From Cornus controversa (lineage: Eukaryota; Streptophyta; Magnoliopsida; Cornales; Cornaceae), in the NCBI GenBank assembly GCA_026545225.1, contig CM048849.1, forward strand, positions 16,065,541 to 16,129,540: 64,000 nt of DNA, read 5' to 3'. The notes beneath the pieces are model-generated. The model was given only the letters and a program-made list of their open reading frames with translations. It did not search any database and was not told where the DNA came from. The translations under genes and the position numbers were made by a program. Shown here piece after piece: positions 31,030 to 43,395 of the stretch. Numbering within the stretch: the first letter of the stretch is position 1; each line of letters starts with the position of its first letter.

Positions 31030-33690
31030 ATTGCATACATTTGGGTTACTGTTCTATTCGTGTCAAATTATTAGATATTTAAAATTTTAATATACATCTA
31101 CTAATAAATCACAAAAAAAAAAAAATCGACAATTGAAATGTCGAGTTCTGATTGGGATAGTAACATTCTCTATTACTAGTTTTCTTTTTTGTTAGGTTTT
31201 TGGGAGAAATTGTAAATTCATGAGGGAGATAGTTGATTTTTTGGACATACTGAGAGTTGGGGCCCTATTTTGTCCTTGTGTAGTTTTTGTGGGATGCGTT
31301 TCCCCTTTGAACACTTTCTAATGATACTTTATCAAAAAAAATTGTTGAGTTTTGTTACTTTAGCCATCTTCTTTGTATCCATTTCTTACTGAAGTATTAA
31401 ATGATTTTAATATCAAACTTTAAGAATAATATATTCCATGCAACAAAGGAAGTTCAATTTTCAAATTCCGTTTTAAGACGAACCTTATTTAACATTTTTG
31501 CATTGTCATATTGAAAATTTTGTGTGCTGGTTATGTTTTGAGGGGTCAGCCAAGCTCATCCTAAGGCATAAAACCCTCAATCTAAAGCGCAAGGCCAACC
31601 TAACCTCTAGTTTGACAGGCTTAACCCAAGCTTATATTTTTACACTTGAGTTAGGCTTTGGTTGGTTGGGATATCAATATTTTATTAATAATATAGGTAA
31701 ATGCCGACTTCGTTGGGTTCGGCTTAGGCAAGAGCCTTTTGACAGTTTTCTGTGGTTTCACGTTGGCCAGCCTAATTTGCAATCCTAACTTGGTAAAATA
31801 AAATTTATAAAATCTATAAGAAGGGAAACACAGAGAGTTAGATCAAGCTAGAGAATAATTTAAAACACCCACAACTCGATTCCAAAAGAAATGGTGAGGT
31901 AGAAAACTGTTGTAGTAGGCTGAATATATTGATAATATATATAAAAAAAATTGATGAATACAACTTGGAACAATCCTTTTATAAGCCACAAGGGCTGTCC
32001 TAACAAAGATTCAATCTTAACCCTTTGAGAGGCATACATAGTTTTCTTGCATGGTGTGAAATGAACAAACAATTTATTTGAAGTACATGTTAGTGGTGGC
32101 ATACATCTCATTGAATTTGTTATTGTCTTGTTACTATGTCATGCAGGGCTTTTAGTTAGATTTATTTTCTTTTTGGTTTAATAAAGTGAAGTAATGTGTT
32201 CTTAATCGTGTTATGTGCTTAATTATGTTCTTACTATAAAGTTTTATTTTTTCAGGTTTCTTTGGAGATAGAGGGTGAGAAAAGATCGACAAGGAAATAG
32301 AAAAAGTGGGGATGTTAACACGTGGGTAAAAAAAACGTGAGTTTTGAGTTGAGATGCAAAAAACATAAGAGAAAAGAAAAGGTTGAGAAGAAATATGAAA
32401 TAGTGGAGATGTGATGGAAAAAATTGGAAGAAGGGTTAAAACATCAATTAGGAAAAATATGGAAGAGAGAAAGGAAAAGAAGTGTGATGCTATTGCTGAA
32501 AATCTAAAATTCAACGATCTTAGACTTGCTCATTGTTATCCTATCAGGTATGATGTCATGGTATCTTATTCTCACCAACAATCCAGTTCTTTAATATAAT
32601 ATGTTATATTATTTATGAAAATTTATTTTATATATTAACTAATTATACATGTTTAATTAGATTTATTATCATAATCATTATTCTTTTTGTTTCTTCATTT
32701 GAATTGAATCTGAAATATAAACTATGTTGTTTTGAATCAATTGATTACGTTAAAATCATGGATGATAATTTTTTTTCCTAGTTGGTATACACCTCCCAAA
32801 GAATTGTTTGCCCAAGAGGATTTGATCCATGGACCTAATGATTACTAGGCATTAGGGCCAAGTTCTTTATCCACTTGAGCCAATCTCTTGGGGTCATGGT
32901 TCATAATTTTAATGATGATAGCATTTTTTTTATATATGTATGATTATGTTTATGATTGTGGAAGAATGGTTTTATATGGTTTGTAATGTTTATACATGGA
33001 TGAAGCTTTAGGGTTTATGTTTTTATTGTAGTTTTATGGCAATTGTAAAGGACAAAATAATTGTTGTCCTAGGCCAATTTATGTTTATTGCAATTTATTA
33101 TGTATCTTTTACAAAGTCATGTAATAGTTTGTAAAGAATTCATCTCCAAGGAGATTTCTCAAGTCTCTAACCATGGAGCATGTGCCAAAGGTTTCTTGTG
33201 CATGAAAAAGTTTGAGATTTCTGAAGTCCAAGCAGAGGAGAATTGCTCGTAAAGAACTACGTGGAGATTAAGTTTTTTAGTTGGTTAGAGATATAGGTTA
33301 AATGGGCTTCATCTATTGTTTTATCTTTTCTCTCTTATATTTCATGCATATATAGAAGTATAACCATTATTTTATATTGATGCATATAACATGTTTTAAG
33401 TTGATAATTATTAAATTATGAGAGAGTAACTTGATAAGTTGACTTAATATTTAAATTGGACTTGATTTATTTATAGTAGTTTTCAAAAAGTATTTTATTT
33501 TCAAAATTAATTAAATATTTCTTTTGAAATTATGAAAACAATAGAAATAGAAAGTAGATCTTTTTGAAGATTTTCTTATTTAAAGGTCTCTAATTTAAAT
33601 ATGAAAATTGATATGGATCTAGCTCTCTAAATTTAATAATTATTAAATTAAAATATGGGCAAACATATATGCGTAATTTATTGTGTAGTA
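31030..33690. other. Left-arm non-coding segment with LINE tail and TATA-like site
   Basis: This matches the complement of about 43,400-46,070. At about 31,200-31,342 it holds a LINE 3' tail (GTGGGATGCGTTTCCCC ... TATCAAAAAAAA) related to the family-B end at 59,800-59,860. At about 31,972-31,985, minus strand, is a TATAAAAGG box in sequence that looks like an LTR promoter/leader, but no LTR ends were found. No supported coding sequence. Confidence 0.6.
32771..32893 (-). mobile_element. SINE-like tRNA-derived element, left arm
   Basis: The minus strand carries an A-box-like TGGCTCAAGTGG and a B-box-like GGATCAAATCC about 55 bp apart, and ends in an A-rich tail. Flanking near-duplicates TCATGGATGATAATT (32,756-32,770) and TCATGGTTCATAATT (32,894-32,908) fit a 15-bp target-site duplication. 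The element is short (~123 bp) and its family is not recognised. Confidence 0.6.
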
Positions 33691-36600
33691 TATTGTATTA
33701 ATATGGTTTAATAGTTAGTTAAATAGAATTTTATTTATGTTACATTGTTTATAATTTATAATAAATTATTATTTGTGTTACAAAGTTTATTAGTAATTAT
33801 AGATAGTTCATTATTAGTTACATAGTTAAATAAATTATTATTTAAGTTACAAAGTTCATTATTAGCTAGATAATTAGTTAAATAATTTATTATTTATGTT
33901 TCATAGTTTATTATTAGTTATACAGTTTGATAAATAAAATTATTGCTTATGCTACATAATTTATTATATATTTATTAAATACACTATTATTTATGTTATA
34001 GAATTTGTTATTAATTATATATTTATTAAATAAATGTTTAATAATGCTACAGAATATTAATTACATAATTGGTTAAATAAGTTATTATTTTATTATTTAT
34101 GAATTTGGGTTTTTATTTATGTTCATTAGTTTTAAAAATTCATAATAAATTATTATTTATGTTACATAATTTGTATTTAATAATATATTATTATTTATAG
34201 TGCATAGGGTTTAAAGATTGGGGTTTGGGATTTACGATTTATTATTAGTTACTCATTCTTTTAATTACATAGTTGGTTATGGGTTTTGGGATTTAGGTTT
34301 TTGTGTTTGGAGTTTTAGGTTTGGGGTTTCCGATTCGAGGTTCTGGTTCGATTTTAGTTTAGTTTATTATTTATGTTAAATAGTTTATAATTTATAATAA
34401 ATTTTTATTTATGGTAAACAGTTTATTGTTAATTATATAGTTTGTTAAATAAATTATTATTTAAGCTAAGGTAGTTCATTATTAGTTAGATGGTTAAGTA
34501 ATTTATTATTTATGCTTCATAGATCATTATTAGTATATACTCTGTTAAATAATTTATTATTAGTTACATAGTCTTTTAATTACATAGTTTGTTAAATAAT
34601 TCATTATTTATGTTACATGGTTATATAGTCTTTAATTACATAGTTTGGGGTTTGGGAATTTAGGCTTTTGTGTTTCGAATTCTAGGTTTGAAGGATTCGG
34701 GATTCTGGTTCGACTTTATTAATTATATAGTTTGTGAAATAAATTATTATTTAAGCTATATAGTTTATTATTAGTTAGAACGTTAGTTAAATAATTTGTT
34801 ATTTATACTTCATAGTTCATAATTAGTTATATAGTCAACTAATTAAATTATTATTTATGATACATAGTTTATGTAGAGATATTTATTAAAAAAATTAATA
34901 TTTATGTTACATGGTTTATTATTACTTACATAGTTTGTTAATTAAATTGTTATTAATCTTACATACTTAATTATTAATAGATGTTTGTTAAATAAATTAT
35001 TATTTATGTTACATAGTTTATTATTAGTGACCTAGTTTGTTAAATAAATTATTAGTTACATAGTCTTTTAATTACATAGATTGTTTGGGTTTAGGATTCT
35101 GGTTTTCGTGTTTTGTGTTTTAGTTTTGGTTTTGGGTTTCGGTTCGGTTTTAGTTTGATTTATTATTTATGTTAATTAATTTTAATTCATAAAAAATTAT
35201 TATTTATGCTACATAATTTGTATTTAATAATATTTTATTAATTATGGTTCATAGGATTTAGGGATTGGGGTTTCGGGGTATGGCGTTTGTGGATTTGGGG
35301 TTTAGGAGTTAAGATTATTTATTAGTTAAATAGTCTTTTAATTATAAAATTTGCTCGGAGTTTGGTAATTTGAATTTTCGTGATTCGGATTTTAGGTTTG
35401 GGGTTTCAAATTTGTGGTTTTGTTCGGCTTTAGTTTAGTATATTATTTATGTTGAAAAAAATTTAGTTAATAATAAATTTTTATTTATACTACATAATTT
35501 ATTATTAATTATATAGTTTGATAAATAAATTATTATTTAAGCTACGCAGTCAATTATTAGTTAGATAATTAGTTAAGTAATTTATTATTTATACTATTAT
35601 TAGTGATATAGGCTGCTAAGTAAATTATTATTTATACCACATAGTTTATCAAATATTTATTTAATATATTATTATTTATATTGCATAAGGTAACGATGGT
35701 GTGTCGGGGTTTTGAGTTTGGAGATTTGGTGTTTAGAATTTAGGCTTTATTATTAGTTACATAGTCTGTTAATTACATAGTTTGGTTGGGATTAGAGTTT
35801 TCGTGTTTTGAGTTCTAGGTTTGAGGTTTAGGATTCGGAGTTACGGTTTGGATTTAGTTTAGTTTATTATTTATGTTAAATATTTTTAATTTATAATAAA
35901 ATACTATTTATGATACATATTTATTATTAATTATATATAGTTTGTTAAATAAATTATTATTTAAGCCACATTGTTCCTTATTAGTTAGATAGATAGTTTA
36001 ATAATTTATTATTTATGCTTCATAGTTCATAATTAGTTATTTAGTCTGTTAAATAAATTATTATTTATGGTATGTAATTTATTATTAGTTACATAGTTTG
36101 GGTTTAGGGTTTTGAGTTTATAGATTCAGGGTTTGAGGTTTAGGACTTAAGAATTTATTATTAGTTAAATAGTCTTTTAATTATATAGTTTGTTTGGAGT
36201 CTGGGGATTCGAATTTTTGTGTTTTGGGCTTTAGGTTTGGGGTTTTCGGTTCAAGGTTTTGGCTCGGCTTTACTTTATTTGTTATTTATTTTAAAACGAT
36301 TTTAGTTAATAATGAATTATTATTTATGCACATAGTTTATTATTAATTATATAGTTTGTTAAAAAAATTATTATTTAAGCTACATAGTTAATTATTAGTT
36401 ATATAGTTTGTTAAGTAATTTATTATTTATGCTATTATTACTTATATAGTTTGTTAAATGAATTATTATTCATGCTAAATCGTTTATCAAATATTTATAA
36501 ATATATTATTATTTATTCTGCATAAGGGTTAGAATTTAGGCTTTATTATTAGTTACATAGTCTGTTAATTACATAATTTGTTTGGGGTTTGGGAATTTGG

Positions 36601-37118
36601 GTTTTCGTGTTTCAAGTTATAGGTTTGAGGTTTAGGATTGAGAATTTTGGTTTGGCGTTAGTTTAGTTTATTTTTTATGATACATATTTATTATTAATTA
36701 TAAAGTTTGTTAAATAAATTATTATTTAAGTTTAATGGTTCTTTATTAATTAGAAAGTTAGTTTAATAATTTATTATGTAGTCTGTTAGTTACATAGTTT
36801 GTTTTCGGTTTGAGGATTTAGGTTTTCGTGTTTCTGGTTCTAGGTTTGAGGTTTAAGATTCGAAATTTCGGTTCAGTTCGGCTTCAGTTTACTTTATTAT
36901 TTATGTTAAATATTTTTTAATTTATAATAAACTACTATTTATAATATATATTTATTATTAATTATATAGTTCGTTAAATAAAATATTATTTAAGCCACAT
37001 GATTCCTTATTAGTTATATAGTTAGTTTAATATTTATGTTAAAAAGTTTTTAGTTAATAATAAATTATTATTTATGGTACATAGTTTATTATTAATTATA
37101 TAGTTTGTTAAATAAATT
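33691..37118. repeat. Left-arm AT-rich satellite with telomere-like G blocks
   Basis: Two components alternate. One is an AT-rich part of ~40-60-bp repeats on the theme ACATAGTTTATTATTAG ... TTTGTTAAATAAATTATT. The other is about eight G/T blocks on the plus strand (e.g. 34,200-34,350, 35,250-35,430, 36,110-36,265) full of GTTTGGGG, GTTTAGG and GATTCGG words, most ending in CGGTTTTAGTTTAGTTTATT-like sequence. Block spacing is about 220-440 bp. No coding potential. Confidence 0.85.
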
Positions 37119-37165
37119 ATTATTTAATTATTAGTTATATAGTTAATAATAAATTATTAATAATA
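37119..37165. other. 47-bp spacer at the palindrome axis
   Basis: AT-only sequence apart from two G residues, between the exactly paired 37,103-37,118 and 37,166-37,181. It is itself partly self-complementary (TTAATAATAAATTATTAA), so the true loop may be shorter. Confidence 0.7.
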
Positions 37166-40100
37166 AATTTATTTAACAAACTATATAATTAATAATAAAT
37201 TATGTATCATAAATAATAATTTATTATTAACTAAAAACTTTTTAACATAAATAATAAACTAAAATAAAACCAAACCAGAACCCCGAATCCGAAACCCCAA
37301 ACCAAAAACCCGAAACACGAAAACTCTAATCCCAAACCCAAACAAACTATATAATAAAAAGACTATTTAACTAATAATAAGTCCTAACTAATAAACCCCA
37401 AACTTCGAATCCACAAACTCCAAATCCCGAAACTCCAATTCCTAAACCCTATGAACCATAAATAATAATATAATATTAAATACAAATTATGTTGCATAAA
37501 TAATAAGTTATAATGAATTAAAAACTAATTTACATAAATTATAAACTAAACTAAAGCTGAACCGGAACCCCGAATCCAAAAGCCCAAAACTAAAACCTAA
37601 AATACAAAAACTCGAATCCCCAAACCCAAACAAACTATTTAATTAAAGACAATTTAACTAATAATAAATAATAATTTATTTAACCAATTATGTAACAAAT
37701 AATAAACTATGTAGCATTAAATAATAACTTATTTAACATACTAAATAACTAATTATAAACTATGAAGCATAAATAATAAATTCTTAAATTAACTATGTAA
37801 CTTAAATAATAATTTATTTAACAAATTATATAATTAATAATAATTATGCATCATAAATAGTAATTTATTATGAATTAAAAAATATTTAACATAAATAATA
37901 AACTAAACTTAAACCGAACCGGAACTCCGAATCCAAAACCTCAAACAAATTATGTAATTAACAGACTATGTAACTAATAATAAAACTTAAATTCTAAACT
38001 CCAAACCTGAATCCCCAAACTCAAAACCCCCAAATCCCTAACCCTTAAGCAGTATAAATAATAATTTATTTAATAAATATCTAATAAACTATATAGCATA
38101 TATAATAATTTATTTAACCGATCTATATAACTAATGAACTATAAAGAATAAATAATAAATTAATTAATTAACTACCTAACTAATAATTTACCACGTAGCT
38201 TAAATAATAATTTATTAAACAAAATATATAATTAATAATAAATTATGTATCATAAATAATAATTTATTATTAAATAATTTTTTTTAACATAAATAAAAAA
38301 CTAAACTAAAGCCGAACGGCCAGAACCAGAACCATGAATTCGAAACCCCAAACCTAAAACACGAAACACAAAAACTTGAATAGCCAAACTCCAAACGAAC
38401 TATATAATTAGAAGAGTATTTAACTAATAATAAATCCTAAATCCTAAACCTCAAATCCCGAATCCACAAACTCCAAAACCCAAACTATGTAACTAATAAT
38501 AAACTATGTAACAAAAACAATAACTTATTTAACATACTAAATAACTAATTATGAACTATGAAGCATAAATAATAAATTATTAAACTAACTATCTAACGAC
38601 TAAGTAACGATGTAGCTTAAATAATATTTTATTTAACAAATTATATAATTAATAATAAATATGAATTATAAATAGTAACTTATTATGAATTAAAAAATAT
38701 TTAACATAAATAATAAACTAAACTAAAGCCAAATCGAAACTCCAAATTCTAAACCACAAACCAAGAACCCGAAACACGAAAACCCAAATCCCAAACCCCA
38801 AAAAAACTATGTAATTAACAAACTATAAGGAATAATAAAGCCTAAATAATAATTTATTTAACAGACTATATAAATAATAATGAACTATGAAACATAAATA
38901 ATATATTACCTAATATCTAACTAACATTTAAACTGCGTAGCTTAAATAATAATTTATTTAACAATCTATATAATTAATAACAAACTATGTAGCATAAATA
39001 ATAATTTATTATTAAATAAAAACTTTTTAACATAAATAATAAACTATTTAATTAAAAGACTATTTAACCAATAATAAATAATAATTTATTTAACAAACTA
39101 TGTAAATAAAAATAAATTATGTAGCATAAATAATACCTTATTTAATATACTAAATAACTAATTATGAACTATGAATGAAGCATAAATAATAAATTATTAA
39201 ACTAACTATTTAACTAATAAGGAACCATGTAACTTCAAACATAATTTATTTAAAAACTATATAATTAATAATAAATATGTATCAATGTATCATAAATAGT
39301 AATTTATTATGAATTAAAAAAATATTTAACACATAAATAATAACTAAACTTAAGCCGAACCAGAACTCCAAATTCTAAACCTCAAACCTTGAACCTGAAA
39401 CACGAAAATTCAAATCCCCAAACCCCAAACAAACTATGCAATTAACAGACTATGTAACTAATAATAAAACTTAAATTCTAAAGTCCAAACCCAGAATTCC
39501 CAAACTCAAAACCCCGAAACCCCAATCCCTAACCGTTATGCGATATAATACTAATACATTGAATAAATATTTGAGAAACTATGAAGCATAAATAATAATT
39601 TATTTAACAGACTATATTACTAATAATGAACGATGAAACATAAATAATAAATTACTTAACTAACTATCTAACTAATAATTGCCTACGTAGTTAAATAATA
39701 ATTTATTTAACAAATTATATAATTAATAATAAACTATATAGCATAAATAATAATTTATTTAGCAGACTATATAACTAATAATGAACTATGAACCATAAAT
39801 AATAAATTACTTAACTAACTATATAACTAATAATTGACTAGGTAGCTTAAATAATAATTTATTTAACAAATTATATAATTAATAATAAACTATGTAGTAT
39901 AAATAATAATTTATTATTTACTAATTTTTTTTAATATAAATAATAAACTAAATTAAAGCTGAACCAAAACTATGAATCCGAAACCCCAATCCTAAAGGGA
40001 TTTTTTGCACCTAATACAAACTATAAGGGTGGAAAGTGAACATGAGAGGTGTTTTTTGCACATTTTTCATACTATGAGGGGGTTTAATGCACTTTACCCT

Positions 40101-43100
40101 AATTAAAAGACTACTTAACTAATAATAAATCCTAACTCCTAAACCCCAAACCCCAAATCCACAAACTCCAAATTCCGAAATCCCAAACTATGTAACAAAT
40201 AATAAACTATGTAGCAGAATAATAACATATTTAACAAACTAAATAACTAATTATGAAATATGAAGCATAAATAATAAATTATTAAACTAACTATCTAACT
40301 AATAAGGAACCATGTAGTGTAAATAATAATTTATTTAACAAATTATATAATTAATAATAAATATGTATCATAAATAAATTTATTAAATAATAAACTAAAC
40401 TAAAGTTGAATCGAAATTCTGAATCCTAAACCACAAACATAGAACCTGAAACTAAATAATAAATTATTAAACTAACTTTCTAATTAATAAAGAACCATGT
40501 AACTTAAATAATAATTTATTTAACAAACTTTATAATTAATAATAAATATGTATCATAAATAGTAATTATTTATGATCTAAAAAATATTTAACATAAAAAA
40601 TAAACTAAACTAACGCCAAACCAAAACTCTCAATCCTAAGCCTCAAACCTAGAACCCGAAACACAAAAACCCAAATCCCCAAACCCCAAACAAATTATGT
40701 AACTAATAATAAAGCCTAAATTCTAACCCTTATGCAGAATAAATAATAATATATTTATAAATATTTGTTAAACAATTTAGCATAACTAATAATAGCATAA
40801 ATAATAAATATAACAAACTATATAACTAATAATTAACTATGTAGCTTAAATAATAATTTTTTTAACAAACTATATAATTAATAATAAACTATGTACATAA
40901 ATAATAATTCATTATTAACTAAAATCTTTTTAAAATAAATAATAAATAAAGTAAAGCCGAGCAAGAACCTTGAACCCGAAACACAAAAATTCGAATTCCC
41001 AGACTCCAAATAAACTATATAATTAAAAGATTATTTAATTAATAATAAATTCTTAACTCCTAAACCCCAAACCCCGAATCTACAAACTCAAAACACTGAA
41101 CCCCAAACTATGTAACTAATAATAAATTACATACCATAAATAATAACTTATTTAACAGACTAAATAACTAATTATAAACTATGAAGCATAAATAATAAAT
41201 TATTAAACTATCTATCTAACTAATAAGGAACAATGTGGCTTAAATAATAATTTATTTAACAAACTATATAATTAATAATAAATATGTATCATAAATAGTA
41301 ATTTACTATGAATTGAAAATATTTAACATAAATAATAAAGTAAACTAAATCCAAACCTAAAACCCAAAACACGAAAACTCAAATCCCAAACAAACTGTGT
41401 AATTAAAAGACTATGTAACTAATAATAAAGCCTAAATTCTAAACCCCAAACCCCGAATCTCCAAACTCAAAACCCCGACACACCATCTCCTAACTCTTAT
41501 GCAATATAAATAATAATATATTAAATAATATTTGATAAACTATGTAGTATAAATAATAATTTACTTGACAGATTATATCACTAATAATAGTATAAATAAT
41601 AAATTACTTAACTAATTATCTAACTAATAATTGACTGCGTAGCTTAAATAATAATTTATTTATCAAATTATATAATTAATAATAAACTATGTAGTATAAA
41701 TAATAATTTATTATTAAATAATTTTTTTTAACATAAATAATATACTAAACTAAAGCTGAACCAGAACCAAAAATCTGAAACACAAAACCTAAAATCCGAA
41801 TCACGAAAATTCAAATCACCAAATTGCAAAAAAAATTTATAATTAAAAGACTTTAACTAATAAATAATCTTAACTCCTAAACCCCAAACCCCAAACCCCA
41901 AATCCACAAACTCCATACCCCGAAACCCAATCCCTAAACCCTATGAATTAATAATATAATATTAAATACAAATTATATAGCATAAATAATAATTTATTGT
42001 GAATTAAAATTAATTAACATAAATAATAAATCAAACTAAAACTGAACCGAAACCCGAATCGAAAACTAAAACACGAAACCAGAATCCTAAACCCAAACAA
42101 TCTATGTAACTAATAATTAACAAACTATGTAACTAATAATAAACTATGTAACATAAATATTATTTTTTTTAATAAATATCTCTACATAAACTATGTATCA
42201 TAAATAATAATTTAATTAGATAACTATATAACTAATTATGAACTATGAAGCATAAATAACAAATTATTTAACTAACTATCTAACTAATAATAAACTATGT
42301 AACTTAAATAATAATTTATTTTACAAACTATATAATTAATAAAGTCAAACCAGAACCCCGAATCCTTCAAACCTAGAATTCAAAACACAAAAGCCTAAAT
42401 TTTCAAACCCCAAACTATGTAATTAAAGACTATATAACCATGTAACATAAATAATGACTTCTAATAATAAAGTATGTAACATATATAATAATTTATTGAA
42501 TAAATATCTGATAATCTATGTAGCATAAATAAAAATTATTTAACAGAGTATATACTAATAATGATCTATAAAGAATAAATAATAAATTACTTAACCATCT
42601 AACTAATAATGAACTACCTTAGCTTAAATAATAATTTATTTAACAAACTATATAATTAACAATAAACTATGTAGCATAAATAAAAATTTATTATAAATTA
42701 TAAAATATTTAACATAAATAATAAACTAAACTAAAACCGAACTAGAACCTCGAATTGGAAACCCTAAACCTAAAACTCCAAACACAAAACCCGAATCCCA
42801 AAACCCATAACCAACTATTTAATTAAAAAAATAAGTAACTAATAATAAATCCTAAATCCAAAACCCCAATCTTTAAACCCTATGCACCATAAATAATAAT
42901 ATATTATTAAATACAAATTATGTAACATGAATAATAATTTATTATGAAATTTTAAAACTAATGAACATAAATAATAAAATTAGCTAAAGCCGAACCGAAA
43001 CCCAAATTCATAAATAATAAAATAATAACTTATTTAACCAATTATGTAATTAATATTCTATTGCATTATTAAACATTTATTTAACAAATATATAATTAAT

Positions 43101-43395
43101 AACAAATTTTATAACATAAATAATAATTTATTTAACACATGTAACATAAGTAATAGTTTATTTAATAAATATATAATAAATTATGTAACATAAGCAATAA
43201 TTTATTTATCAAACTATATAACTAATAATGAACTATGTAACTTAAATAATAATTTATTTAAACAACTATATAACTAATAATGAACTATCTATAATTACTA
43301 ATAAACTTTGTAGCACAAATAATAATTTATTAAAATTATAAACAATGTAACATAAATAAAATTTTATTTAAGTAACTATTAAACCATATTAATAT
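37166..43395. repeat. Right-arm AT-rich satellite with telomere-like C blocks
   Basis: The same repeat as the left arm in reverse orientation: AT-rich units with TTATTTAACAAACTATATAA and about sixteen C/A blocks (e.g. 37,270-37,460, 37,915-38,045, 39,360-39,530, 41,755-41,940, 42,735-42,890). Most are introduced by AACTAAACTAAAGCCGAACC or a variant. By eye this is about twice as many blocks as the left arm. Confidence 0.85.
39995..40098. mobile_element. Short insertion unique to the right arm
   Basis: A 100-bp stretch unlike the surrounding satellite, from AAAGGGATTTTTTGCACC to GCACTTTACCCT. It contains two GTGTTTTTTGCAC / GGATTTTTTGCAC words and resembles the AGGGTAAAGTGCA-type short repeats common in plant genomes. 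It has no counterpart in the left arm, so it arrived after the inverted duplication. Confidence 0.45.

Noticed and set aside
34200-36900. Functional interstitial telomere
   Set aside because: Hardly any perfect TTTAGGG tandem pairs occur; the blocks are strongly degenerate and interrupted by AT-rich DNA, so only a telomere-derived origin is proposed.
33691-43395. Regularly spaced repeats considered as a CRISPR-like array
   Set aside because: The spacers are themselves repeats, there are no cas genes, and the DNA is plant nuclear; it is a satellite.
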